Part shown: positions 1 to 9,157 of the stretch, piece after piece
How the letters are laid out: each line of letters opens with the position of its first letter
How positions within the stretch are numbered: the stretch's first letter is position 1
Assembly (NCBI GenBank): GCA_021642125.1
Contig: JAKIXB010000033.1
Coordinates: 62,001-126,000, forward strand
Reading direction: 5' to 3'
Source of the DNA: Nothophoma quercina
Lineage: Eukaryota; Ascomycota; Dothideomycetes; Pleosporales; Didymellaceae
DNA: 64,000 bases
Made by a program: the position numbers and the translations under genes
Notes under the pieces: generated by a model
What the model was told of the DNA's origin: nothing
Databases searched by the model: none
What the model saw: only the letters and a program-made list of their open reading frames with translations

Positions 1-759
1 TACCCCAAGAGTGGTGAGGAGCATCGTAAGAAAGGCGAGGCAGGTGCCCTAGTCTACTTCCACGGTGGCGGGTACACAGTCGGCTCTGTCGACGAATTCG
101 AGAATGGACTAAGATTCCTGGCGGAAGAGAGCGGGGTGCAGGTGTACGGTATCGACTACCGGCTCGCGCCCGAATTCAAATTCCCAACGCAACTCGACGA
201 ATACGATGCTGTAATCGACTGGCTGCAGTCCTCCGGCGGGAAAGAGCGCGGTGTGCATCCCGACCGTGTAAGCGGCGGCGGCGACTCAGCTGGCGGGAAC
301 ATGACTGCTGCAATCTCTCTACGGAGAAGAGACGAGGATAAGAAGCCCTTGAACAGCCAGATCCTGTTGTACCCCGAGGCCCGACTACCCTTCGACACGC
401 CCGCCGCAGCGGAGAACAACTCAGGATACTATCTTGAGTGCAACGGCATTTTCTCATTCGCGGACCATTATCTGCCCAGAGGAACCCCACCAAGTCACAA
501 GTACATCAGTCCCGGTATGCAGGATAAGGAGTACTTGAAGGGTCAGAGTCGCGCCGGCGTGTATACGTCTGGTTTCGATCCGCTGAGGGATGTTGGAGTG
601 GAGTATGCGCATAAGAGCAAGGAAGCTGGGAATGAGATTGTGTGGAGGCATTATGATGGGATGACGCATGGGTGGTTGCAAATGACTGCTTGGAGTGACG
701 AGGCGAAGGATGCGGTGAGGGATGTTGCGGGTGACTTGAAGAAGTTTACGTATGGCTAG
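1..759 (+). CDS. alpha/beta-hydrolase, HSL/esterase type (5' truncated by window edge)
   Basis: The frame is open from base 1 to a TAG at 757-759, so only the last 252 codons are seen and the start lies outside the window. The family is the hormone-sensitive-lipase branch of alpha/beta-hydrolases, which cleave carboxylic esters. In window codon numbering the oxyanion-hole motif HGGG is at 21-24, the nucleophile elbow GDSAGG has its serine near 96, and the acid and base of the triad fit Asp in FDPLRD (near 193) and His in MTHGW (near 223). All catalytic elements are intact. The visible part has no membrane segment. The substrate cannot be told from sequence. The gene converges with eIF2A, whose stop is about 560 bp away. 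Confidence 0.85.
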   Translation, partial: YPKSGEEHRKKGEAGALVYFHGGGYTVGSVDEFENGLRFLAEESGVQVYGIDYRLAPEFKFPTQLDEYDAVIDWLQSSGGKERGVHPDRVSGGGDSAGGNMTAAISLRRRDEDKKPLNSQILLYPEARLPFDTPAAAENNSGYYLECNGIFSFADHYLPRGTPPSHKYISPGMQDKEYLKGQSRAGVYTSGFDPLRDVGVEYAHKSKEAGNEIVWRHYDGMTHGWLQMTAWSDEAKDAVRDVAGDLKKFTYG

Positions 760-1323
760 AGGAGATAACGGTAGCAAAATCGGCGCCTGCGAGAAGTTAT
801 TCCAGAAGTTGGGGTTCGAATTTTCTGCGCACTAATGTCAAAGCCTTTGACTGTGTTTCGGTTTTCGAGCCTGTCTGAGGTACTCGAGGGCCGTTCAAGT
901 TACGTGTATCGTAGCATTGGTTAACGCTGCCTGTGAAGACAGGAGGCTGAACGTATCGCTTGATCTAGGTAAGACACACTACGAGGCGAACTTCTCTCGA
1001 TGAACCGTGATGATGCAGAGGAGTTCCTACGATGTAACGAAGAATGATTTTATGCTTTTCTTAGTAGCTTAGCAATAGCTACATTCTACTCCACCACCCC
1101 ATCCAATCTACCGTCTGGTCAAACCACAACGTCAAGGTCGTTGCTGTCGACAGCACGCTGCAAGGCAGCCATCAACATCCAAAGCTCAGGAGAACGGAAT
1201 GGGATCTAGAATCTTCGTCTTCCCATATCTCTTGGGCGACGGAGTTCGACTGTCCGGCAGCGGCGACCGCATATACTGGTTGTAGATGGCCTCCCATTTC
1301 AGCTTGCCTGGTTCCACAAGGTG
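760..1323. other. intergenic region between convergent genes
   Basis: This stretch lies between the stops of the esterase and eIF2A and should hold both 3' UTRs and polyadenylation signals. I see no coding or RNA gene. A GGGGTTCGAA match near 812 looks like a tRNA B box but has no cloverleaf around it. Confidence 0.5.
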
Positions 1324-3651
1324 CTAACCCTGAAATCCAAGCTGGCTGAGCTCCTTACGGATGGACTCCTCGGTGCCAATCTTCTTAATCTGAGTATCCT
1401 CGAGCTTCTCGCCGCCAGCTTGCCTCATCTTCAGCTCGTCAATAGCGCGGACTTTCTTGAGCAGACCACGGATCTTCTTATCCTGAGGGCCACCATCGCC
1501 GGGGCTAGTGACGGTGAGGTCGGGCGCCGGTGCATTCGAAGTCTGGACTGGAGCGGGATTGCGTGCATCTTGGCTACGCTGCTGTTGCTGGCCAGCGTTC
1601 TGACGCTGTTGGCCACCCTGTTGAGCACGGCGATCGGGGCTGTTGCCGTACGGGCGCTGCTGGCTAGGGCTCCTGCCGTTTCCGTAGCCTCCATTCTTAC
1701 TGTGGCTGCGCTGACGGCCGTCACGACCATCGCGACGTTCAGGGCTACGACCAGCTGTTCCAGTGGGCGCGTCGGCAGTAAGACCAGCGGCCTTGTCCGC
1801 AGCCTCGCGAGCCTTCTTAGCCTCGCGCTTCTTCTTGTTCTTTTGAGCTGCCTTCGACAGCTCCTGGTCCTCTCCAGTACCAGAGAGGCTGACACCGCCT
1901 CCAGGAGCAGCACCTGGAGGCAAATTCTGAACAGGCTCGGCGCCAGGCACCTGACGGCGACCGCCGCGACCGAAGCCATTCTGGAAACCAACATTGGTGG
2001 AAGAGACTCCAGTGTTGGTGTAAGCAGCACCGCCCTCGTCCTCACGCTTGAACATGAGAGGCGTGGCAGTTCCTCGTGCGCCCGGGGGGCGGTATGCACC
2101 GACAGGCTTGGAAGGAGTCTTCTGAGTAGCAGTGAATGATGCTGCAGATGGGTGAGGGGCGGGCGCGGTGAGCACATTATCCAAGGAGTGCTGCTGAGGC
2201 GACTGAGGGCGCCAGGTGACGTGGTACAACTCGTTGATGTCCTGGTTGTACATGAGAGGTCCAGTGACGTGGTAGATGCGAATGCCGTTGTCGACACGAA
2301 GACGCGGGCTGGTGGTCGCGGTAAGGATGTGCTTGCCATCAGGACTCCACTCGCAGTAGGTGCAGTTGGAGGCCTTGATGGTGCAGATCTTGGTGTAGTT
2401 CCTCTCCAGATCGTAGATGTCCATATCTCCAGCCAAGTTACCGAAACCAGCAACATATACAAAGCGACCGTGCGATGAGAAGCTGATTGTGTTTCTCGGG
2501 CCTAGATCGAAGCTGTGCTGAGGGACAGCACGGGCGTTGAAGATAGTGGTCTTCGCAGGCATGTAGCCGTATACAACACCGAACTCTTTCGAGTTGGGTG
2601 ACCACGAAACGTCGTGGATAGGACCCTCCTTGTCGAGCTGGATGCGCGAGTCGAAGGAGCCGTTCGCGCTAAGAATGTACATGTTTGTCTCGCCGTAGTA
2701 GCTCTTGTTGGTCTTGTCGACGTCAGTCTGAGCCAAGACAATCACGCTGGTGCCGAGGTCGTTCCACTTAAGTTGAACCTTGTCGCTCTTGTAGAATGTC
2801 TTCTGCGAGACCGGGGAGTTGAACTGAGGGACCTGATAGACCTTGACCGAGGCGGGCATGCCCTTTCGTTTGAGTCAGTACGCATTGTGCTATCAGTTTT
2901 CATTGAACATACCTTGCGCTCCGGGACAAAAACGGCAACTGAATGGTTCTTGCCAGGCGACAGAGCGAAGTCAGTCACGCCCTCCACGCGAAGCTTGTTC
3001 CATGGGTTGCGCAAATCCTCCGTCTGGAAGAACTGCACCTCGTTGGTCACACAGCGCGCGCAGAACTTCTCATCCGGAGAGTACTGCAGGTTCCAGCCAG
3101 TCTGAGACTTCTGCACATACTCGCCGATCACTGCTCGCTCGGCACCCTCAGACTCGTCTGGCAGAGTCTTCCAGACCTTCAGGTTCTTCTTAGCGTTGCC
3201 CTCCTCGTCCTTGCTAGGGAGCTGCCATGTAATGATGTGGGTGCCCAGAGGCGAGAATCCAAGCTGGAAGACGTTGACTGCAGGGACGGTCGAAACGAGG
3301 TTGCCAGTCGAGGCATCGATCACCGAAACCCTAGAATATCGTTAGCAACAGATTTTGTACGTGAGTTGTTGAAGGACCTACTGTTCGGGAGACGCCCAGG
3401 CAAAGTACCTGCTGTCAGGCGAGTAGCATTTACAACGAAGGTTGCCTTCCGGCCTATGCATCAATTAGCGCCCTGCCGTACACAGACATACTCAATGCAC
3501 TCACGGTGTGAACCCGGGAAGAGCCTCGTATGCGGGCGCCGCGTTGAGGACCCCGATGCCCTTGGAGGTGCGATCTGGCAAAGCGCATTAGCGTGACTCC
3601 AAAACTGGTAGAGCTGCCGGACGTACAAGCCAACTGTGTGGGAGCCGCCAT
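1324..3651 (-). CDS. eukaryotic translation initiation factor eIF2A, 5 exons
   Basis: Exons (minus strand): 3651-3627, 3574-3505, 3453-3382, 3330-2913, 2862-1324. They sum to 2124 nt and give 707 aa. All introns are GT-AG and 45-52 nt long. The protein starts MAAPTQLA and continues with the beta-propeller core typical of eIF2A (WASPEQVSVIDAST, GWNLQYSPDEKFCARC, YCEWSPDGKHILTATT). A low-complexity Gln/Asn/Gly/Arg stretch follows and then a C-terminal helical tail (KKIRGLLKKVRAIDELK). eIF2A is a cytosolic initiator-tRNA-binding protein linked to non-canonical initiation; it is not the eIF2 alpha subunit. The long central insert is disordered and rich in Ser/Arg. Its promoter is shared with the divergent ureidoglycolate lyase gene. 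Family identity is firm. The first two exon boundaries rest on splice signals plus frame continuity. Confidence 0.93.
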
Positions 3652-4297
3652 GACTAGTCAAAGTCACAGTAGATGGTACAGAGATGGATGTTGGCAAGGT
3701 GCTGGTGGTCGCGAGTCTGGCTGTGCAGTGCAGCTGGGGATTGCGTTGGCGGTGAGAAAGGCTAAGTCAGAGTGAGACACGTTCGCGTGTGGGCGAGTGA
3801 CGTATTTCGGTGGCTTGTAAAGTTTCTTCGATCGGCCAAGGGCAGACTTGGGGGAGACGACCACGCAGCGGCAAAGGGGCGCGGGGATTGTCGACGTCGC
3901 AGCGGAGGTCTGGGAGATGTTCGTGACAGTCACAGATGTGAAGGGAAACAATTCGACAGGCACGAGGCCGTCACGCTAGGCGTCGGCCCGTCATGCCCCG
4001 TTGGATGTGGTACTCACATGTGAAGTGACTAACGACTTAGTCAGGCACTTCAACATGAGCAACATAACGAAAGCTCCTTGGATGCTAGCACTCTACAACA
4101 GAAATATGTTCAGGTACCGCACAGAAATGACACGGCATGACAAGCATGACTTCAAAATCCTCCCGCTATCGCTATCTTAGCGCGTCGGTTGCAGCCGCTG
4201 ATGCTATCACAAGCTCCCGAGCGCATCTTCCCCAGCCCCATCGCGTGCTCCTCCATTTCCCTCCACCACTGAAGTGAAGCCCTTCCAAACGGCAGCA
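3652..4297. other. divergent promoter region (eIF2A / ureidoglycolate lyase)
   Basis: This 646-bp region lies between two divergent starts. No gene is supported; the short open frames lack family resemblance. It contains two abutting GATA-factor-like sites (listed separately). Confidence 0.5.
4166..4177 (-). promoter_or_regulatory. tandem HGATAR-like nitrogen-regulator sites
   Basis: The plus-strand sequence CTATCG-CTATCT reads on the minus strand as AGATAG followed by CGATAG, two head-to-tail HGATAR matches. They end about 120 bp before the ATG of the ureidoglycolate lyase gene. In ascomycetes, GATA activators of the AreA/NIT2/Gln3 class drive purine-catabolic genes through paired HGATAR sites, so position and gene function agree. 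Short motifs occur by chance; the pairing makes this more than background, but it is unproven. Confidence 0.4.
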
Positions 4298-5260
4298 ATG
4301 CCTACCTCAATGCCATGTCCGTCTATACGGATACCTATGGAGCTTCTGATGCCTACTGCCTTCGCACAATTCGGCACCGTCGTTGAGAACCCCGCAACTT
4401 CACCCAGCTCCAAGCTACCGATACCGCACCGCATACCGCCGCCCAAACATGTCCAAGCCAATCAGGGCTCTGCAACAAAATACCTGGATGTCACACACAT
4501 GTCGAACCTCTACAGCCTTGCGCCATCGAAGAAGCCCGCAAAAGCAGTCATGAATATGTTCGTTTGCTCGCCGCGGAACCTGCGCAGCAACGAGCCGAGC
4601 GAAAGCATGCCTAGCTCCTGGGGCGACCTGGATCTCGATGAAGACGAAGACGGTAACGAGAGCTACCATAGGCAACTACTAGACGTGACGATCCTTGAGC
4701 GCCATCCCTTCACCACCCAGACATTTGTCCCAATGGGCCTTGACGCGAAGGATAAGCACACACAGTACCTGGTCATCGTTGCGCCGACTCTGCCGGCCAG
4801 TGCGTCAAAACGCCATACTGGTCGCCCGCCGCCGTATCCCACGCCTATGACGGAGAGAAAGAAGAGCTTTAGAGACATCTTTGCGCGCGCGCGGCCTGCG
4901 CCTTATTCGACCGAGTCTGCTCCTCCTTCGAGTCAGTTCGAGAAACTACACCCTTCGGCGCGGCCAAAAGGTCCTGGGCTGCCGGACTTGAAGAACCTCC
5001 GCGCTTTTGTAGCTACAGGCAGTCAGGCAGTGACCTATGGCGCTGGGACGTGGCATGCGCCGATGATTGTGATTGGTGACCGACCAATTGATTTTGTTGT
5101 TGTACAGTTTGCAAATGAAGTCGGCATCGAGGATTGCCAGGAAGTCAGTTTGAAGCCAGGGAAGCTTGCGCAGGAGGGTGTTGTAGTCATGGTGGACACG
5201 GATAGTGCGGGCAAGGTACAAGTAAAGGCTGGTGTTGGATCTGTGAAGGCCAAGCTGTAA
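4298..5260 (+). CDS. ureidoglycolate lyase (DAL3-like)
   Basis: Single exon, 320 aa from the ATG at 4298; an in-frame ATG at 4310 is also possible. The N-terminus has the family-opening pattern LMPTAFAQFGTVVENP, and the C-terminal third carries the signature FVATGSQAVTYGAGTWHAPM followed by DFVVVQFANEVGIEDCQEV. Ureidoglycolate lyase (EC 4.3.2.3) splits ureidoglycolate to glyoxylate and urea in the last step of allantoin/purine use. The protein is longer than the roughly 195-aa yeast enzyme. The extra length is a proline- and basic-rich insert around residues 170-220 plus an acidic run (DLDLDEDEDG). The gene diverges from eIF2A and has GATA-like sites upstream. The identification rests on the cupin-like C-terminal signature. 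Confidence 0.85.
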   Translation: MPTSMPCPSIRIPMELLMPTAFAQFGTVVENPATSPSSKLPIPHRIPPPKHVQANQGSATKYLDVTHMSNLYSLAPSKKPAKAVMNMFVCSPRNLRSNEPSESMPSSWGDLDLDEDEDGNESYHRQLLDVTILERHPFTTQTFVPMGLDAKDKHTQYLVIVAPTLPASASKRHTGRPPPYPTPMTERKKSFRDIFARARPAPYSTESAPPSSQFEKLHPSARPKGPGLPDLKNLRAFVATGSQAVTYGAGTWHAPMIVIGDRPIDFVVVQFANEVGIEDCQEVSLKPGKLAQEGVVVMVDTDSAGKVQVKAGVGSVKAKL

Positions 5261-6047
5261 GATGGGATTTGATCAAGCCTGACGTATGCTTGATTGTGTA
5301 TGAGCGAGTTGACCGGCAGCTATCTACGATTACGCGCGATCAGCGGTTCACACTGCTTGTCTCTCCCACGGCGACGGCGATGCTGCTAGTCAGTTGTCAC
5401 CTTTCCATGCAAGTTGCTGCGAAATGACAGCTACGAATGTGTCGGCGGGAGGCGCGTCTCGGATCGAAGTAGGCGTCCTTTCGGCCAGCGCGAAGTGCTG
5501 CACGTGCAGATACCCTTTTCGAAACTGCTTAGTCCAACCTGGAAGTGTGTGTTGCCAAAATGATGTTCCAGGCTTCTCAGCTCAATCTTGGCAGTCGCGT
5601 GGCAGAGCTGAAAGGTGCATGATCGAGGTTCCGCAGCGCACGGGCCGCTCCTCACCCAGATTTCAACCTTCATAATGTTTGACAGCAATCAAGCAAAAGA
5701 GAAATACAGCTGTGCCGCTCGAGTACAGCAATCCAAACTGATGTTCAGTCTTGAGGCACTCGATAGGGGATCGAATATTGCGCAGCAGCTTGTCACCAAG
5801 TTTCGGCACCGCACAACAACACCATCTCACGCTTCACTTGAGGAGCAACGTGCGCCATGGCGCACTATTCGACAGCTGCCTTGCCGAATCACCTTTACCC
5901 GTACAACTTGCAGAACGCCACACTGCTCTGCATCCTCCTGAGTTTGGACAACAAAACCCTCCCTTTATAAAAGACAGAAGCACCTGTGGACGATGAAATC
6001 TCCTATTTGCCCTTTCCCTTCTGACGAGTCCTTACTACACGCTCATT
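5261..6047. other. intergenic region
   Basis: This holds the 3' end of the lyase gene and the promoter of the membrane-protein gene. Open frames at 5394-5996 overlap one another on both strands and show no family pattern. Only the TATA-like box near 5966 stands out. Confidence 0.5.
5966..5972 (+). promoter_or_regulatory. TATA-like box
   Basis: TATAAAA lies 76 bp upstream of the ATG at 6048, after a pyrimidine/A-rich stretch. The spacing suits a core promoter of the downstream membrane-protein gene. Confidence 0.4.
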
Positions 6048-8302
6048 ATGGTCGAACTAGACATTACAGAGAAGGCTCCATATGTCTCCATCCAGCCGCA
6101 AGACCGAGATGATACACCACCACCCGTGCTTGCACCCAAGCAAAGAACATTGAAGGACAAGCTCGGCCTCTACAATATCTTCGTACTGTCCCTTGGCACT
6201 GTGGCCATTCTTCTTGCTGTTGGGTTTCTTGTCTTCGTCTGGGCTGTCGCAATCAACAGCACGAATGGCGGCAGTCTTCCACCACTTTGGCGAATCATCG
6301 CGGAACGTAAATGGGTGTCTCGTGTGGTCACTCTATGCTCAATTGTCGTACGCGTTGCAGCCGCTGCTCAGCTCTGCGTGTTCGCAGCTATCGTCGCAGC
6401 TCTAATTCTGGAACGAGTCGGTGCCTCCACAGAGGACCTGCCCTTGCTGTCCATGATTCGATGCGCGAATACTGGACCTAACGCACTCATCTGGTACGCA
6501 GCCACATGTTTACAAGTTGCACACAAAACATGGACTGATCTAATATTTACAAGGAACGTTGTGCATACTATGGGCACAGGAACCCAAGTTGGCTATTCGA
6601 TACTGATCACCGTCACCATTCTGAACGCTCTGGTGATGCAATTCACATCGACCTTGCTACTCGCAGATCTCGATCCAAAATACATCGTCCTTCAAAATGT
6701 TACTCGGGACACATACTTCAGTATGCCGAGTCTAGACGGTACGGGAGACGACGGAGCTGGAGCCGGCATCAATCCATACGCTGGATCCGATCCATGGTAC
6801 GTGATAAGGAAGAAGTTGCATTCTGTCCAGCACTGATAGCGAATAGGAGAACTGGATCTCAGTCATATCCCCGATTTGCAGAGTACCGAAGTACTGCAGC
6901 GACACAAGGATCCAACTTTACGGATAGCGGCAAATTATACCGAGGTTTCCTGCCACTGATGAACGCCAACGAGCGTAACGTACTTCGGAACTATAGCGGC
7001 CCGATGACCGTTGTTGATCTCCGTACAGTATGTGTAGAACCCCGGCTTTCAAATATCACATTCAACAGATTGGACGAGGGACACGCTTCCTTGACTGGCT
7101 CAATGGATCTTACAGACGTTCACCCGGCGATATCAACAATAGGCAGTGATCTATACAACGATCCTCCCTCCACCGCTTTCAATTGCACAGCGCCTAGTCT
7201 TGACTTCACTGATTACAGTACGACATGGAATGCTTCCTTATGCGTTTTAGGTGCTGGATACGGGAGAATATTAGATGGTATCTCGCCCGAAGATGCAAGT
7301 GATGGCGGTATTACCGGAGCGACCACCGCGCAATTGCTGCTAAACGCCATAAGAGCACCCTCCTACGAGGTCTACTTCACTGAGCGAAATGCCACCACCC
7401 TTGAACAACAGGAATCCACAGCAGCGCCATGGGCGAGATTCGGCAATGCGGATGTTATTTTCGATCTCAGCCTGTGTTTCATCAATCCTCTACCGCGAGA
7501 CTACGAGGCCTCAGCATGGAGTGCTTCCGATGCTTCCTCCGACGTAGCAACAACTGTGACAGCTGGCAAAGAGCCTGGTAGGCTCGTGTACGATACCTCC
7601 AAGATTCAAACGATGTTGGGAGTAGATGACAAAGACCTATCGCCTGAGCAAAGACAATTGCTTACACTTGTGCCACCCACAAACTGGAATGCCTCGAGAA
7701 TGGTAAATCGGCAAAACATTCCGAACCCATCCAGACTTACGGAAAGCCTGGCCAAGGCTGGTGCTGACGAACACATGGGCGCTACCTATCAATTTGTGCC
7801 TTGGTCTCTGCCAGAAGACGCGATGCACCGCAGCCATGTAGCCTTGGTGCAGCACATTCTGTCAAAAACGAACAATCCGGCTCTGGCACTGCAGGCTCTA
7901 TGGACGATCTTGTTGGAACTGGCATACTACGACGTTCTCCCTCTCTACAACATCAAGTCGCCAGCCACCTACGGTCTTGCGCGAGAGGTGTTGATCCCTG
8001 TCCAATGGAATTGCTTCGCGGCCGTCATGGGTATCCTCGGACTACACCTCGTGTTGCTATCAGTTGCATTGGTCCTCTTTGTCACCAGGTCAGAGATGTC
8101 GTTGCTTGGCAATGCCTGGCAGGCTGTTTCGCAGGTTTTGTCTACTGACACTGCTGATGCGGTGCACCATGGAGCTATGGCCACGGACGATGAGGTCAAG
8201 GATACGTTCAGAGGGAGCGGTGTTGCTGAAGGCAGGATCCTGATTGCGAAGTCTGAGACTAGTGGGAGGACGGAAGCTGTTACCATTGTGAGACGTCGAT
8301 GA
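6048..8302 (+). CDS. uncharacterised multi-pass membrane protein with large N-glycosylated loop
   Basis: Exons 6048-6796 and 6847-8302 are joined across a 50-nt GTACGT...TAG intron and give 734 aa. I do not recognise a named family. Visible features: a hydrophilic N-terminus; membrane segments near residues 43-68, 95-123 and 190-212; a long loop of about 400 residues with several N-x-S/T sequons (NFT, NCT, NAS, NYS) and paired cysteines; a final membrane helix (NCFAAVMGILGLHLVLLSVALVLFV); and a short cytoplasmic tail. This topology is common in lineage-restricted ascomycete surface proteins. The splice junction restores DPW-RTGS. A TATA-like box precedes the ATG. Without the intron the first frame would end at 6836. 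Confidence 0.75.
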
Positions 8303-8935
8303 CTGGATTTATGATTGTCTTATTAGACTGTAATTGCGTGGAAAAAGTAGGTTGGGGCGCTTTCAAACAATTGTTCTATGACGATCGCCTTTCCTGCTAC
8401 TCATTTCTTATCTGCTTGCATTCGGTAGAATCCCAGTCAGGTGTTGCTGAAACATTCGTGGGGAATTGATCGTGGAATCTGTCCTACTGCTCCTGTTGAG
8501 AAGTATTGACCAATCAGAGATCGCAGCCTTGCAAGAGATTTCTCAAGCGTGGCAAGTGCTCAAAAAGGTCGCAAAAGTGTATAAGAAGGCCGTCCGCTCC
8601 TTTAGCAGCACTGACCTAGCCTTTGTATTCACTTTGATGATGTTTTCATATTCAGATATGTAGGTGTTGCTGCTCAAAGCTTATCAAGGTAGAAAGCTCC
8701 AGCTCGACTGAATCGCCCGACCCCTTTCTCAGCAGCACCACAGCTCGATTGCTGATTTGTTGTTTCTTAACGTCGACGTCAATCACACATCAAGCAACCC
8801 CGCATTCCACCACCCCTCAGCACCTTTCCAACGTGCCGAACATGTCTGAATGCACAATGGCCTAGATGTGATTGATATATTTCAAAATTCGTACCTATTC
8901 TATCAAGCACAACCATCTGCTTTACGTAAGCAAGA
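8303..8935. other. intergenic region upstream of tRNA-Asp
   Basis: No protein gene is supported; the only plus-strand open frame (8466-8663) has no ATG-anchored family pattern. An octamer GTAAGCAA at 8926-8933, just before the tRNA 5' end, is repeated exactly at the start of the first insertion (8946-8953). Confidence 0.5.
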
Positions 8936-8945
8936 TCTTCGATGG

Positions 8946-8994
8946 GTAAGCAACTTGGTCCATGTTCATCGCGGCTTGTCCTAACATTGGACAG
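8946..8994 (+). other. spliceosomal-type intron inside tRNA-Asp D arm (49 nt)
   Basis: It starts GTAAGC, has CTAAC at 8981-8985 and ends ACAG, with a branch-to-AG spacing of 9 nt. These values match the protein-gene introns in this window. It lies directly after tRNA position 10 and splits the A box. The last three bases CAG plus the next exon read CAGTCTAGTGG, an A box with one mismatch, so the insertion site leaves a near-intact internal promoter. Bases 8955-8980 resemble the D-arm to anticodon segment of the tRNA and include an exact copy of the anticodon-loop heptamer GCTTGTC. Confidence 0.65.
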
Positions 8995-9021
8995 TCTAGT
9001 GGTCATGATTTCCGCTTGTCA

Positions 9022-9036
9022 CTCTATGAGAACGAG
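9022..9036 (+). other. canonical tRNA intron (15 nt) in tRNA-Asp
   Basis: It lies between nucleotides 37 and 38 of the anticodon loop, where the tRNA splicing endonuclease cuts. The length is normal for a fungal nuclear tRNA intron. The flanking anticodon stem (TCCGC / GCGGG) pairs fully once it is removed. Confidence 0.8.
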
Positions 9037-9047
9037 CGCGGGAGACC

Positions 9048-9104
9048 GTAAGTTGCTCTTTCTCCGACCTTCAATGAAGGTTCCGGTGTCTAACCCGCGT
9101 GTAG
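9048..9104 (+). other. spliceosomal-type intron between variable loop and T stem of tRNA-Asp (57 nt)
   Basis: It starts GTAAGT, has TCTAAC at 9089-9094 and ends GTAG, directly after tRNA position 49. Removal brings C49 next to GGGG and completes the T stem. If it stays in, G9104 would face G65. It holds TCTCCGA at 9061-9067, a perfect second copy of the tRNA 5' acceptor strand, and a small perfect hairpin (ACCTTC-AAT-GAAGGT, 9066-9080). Confidence 0.65.
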
Positions 9105-9148
9105 GGGGTTCGATTCCCCGTCGGAGAGTCATACGACATACGAAGTAC

Positions 9149-9157
9149 TTTTTTTTT
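9149..9157 (+). terminator. RNA polymerase III terminator, T9
   Basis: A run of nine T starts 20 nt after the tRNA-Asp discriminator base. This is a strong Pol III stop and suggests the locus is, or was, a Pol III unit read on the plus strand. Confidence 0.75.

Larger units (their letters stand above)
8936..9128 (+). tRNA. tRNA-Asp(GTC) split by three insertions, two of them spliceosomal-type introns
   Basis: The exonic pieces are 8936-8945, 8995-9021, 9037-9047 and 9105-9128. Joined, they give a 72-nt tRNA-Asp. The acceptor 5' strand TCTTCGA pairs 7/7 with TCGGAGA at 9121-9127 (one G-U). The A box reads TGG+TCTAGTGG. The anticodon stem TCCGC/GCGGG flanks loop TTGTCAC with anticodon GTC at 9018-9020. 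T stem C+GGGG pairs fully with CCCCG around TTCGATT, and G73 is the discriminator. The 15-nt piece 9022-9036 sits at the canonical 37/38 intron site. The other two insertions (49 and 57 nt) have full GT-AG intron signals. Pair C49-G65 exists only after removal of the last insertion. A nine-T run follows. The locus may be an active gene, or a relic made by partial tandem duplication. Confidence 0.82.

Noticed and set aside
805..830. B-box-like GGGGTTCGAA after the esterase gene
   Set aside because: No acceptor stem, A box or T run nearby on either strand.
9061..9128. Stand-alone tRNA starting at TCTCCGA inside the second insertion
   Set aside because: The acceptor and T arm would fit, but there is no D arm with GG, no five-pair anticodon stem and position 49 would not pair. 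The spliced tRNA-Asp model explains more bases.
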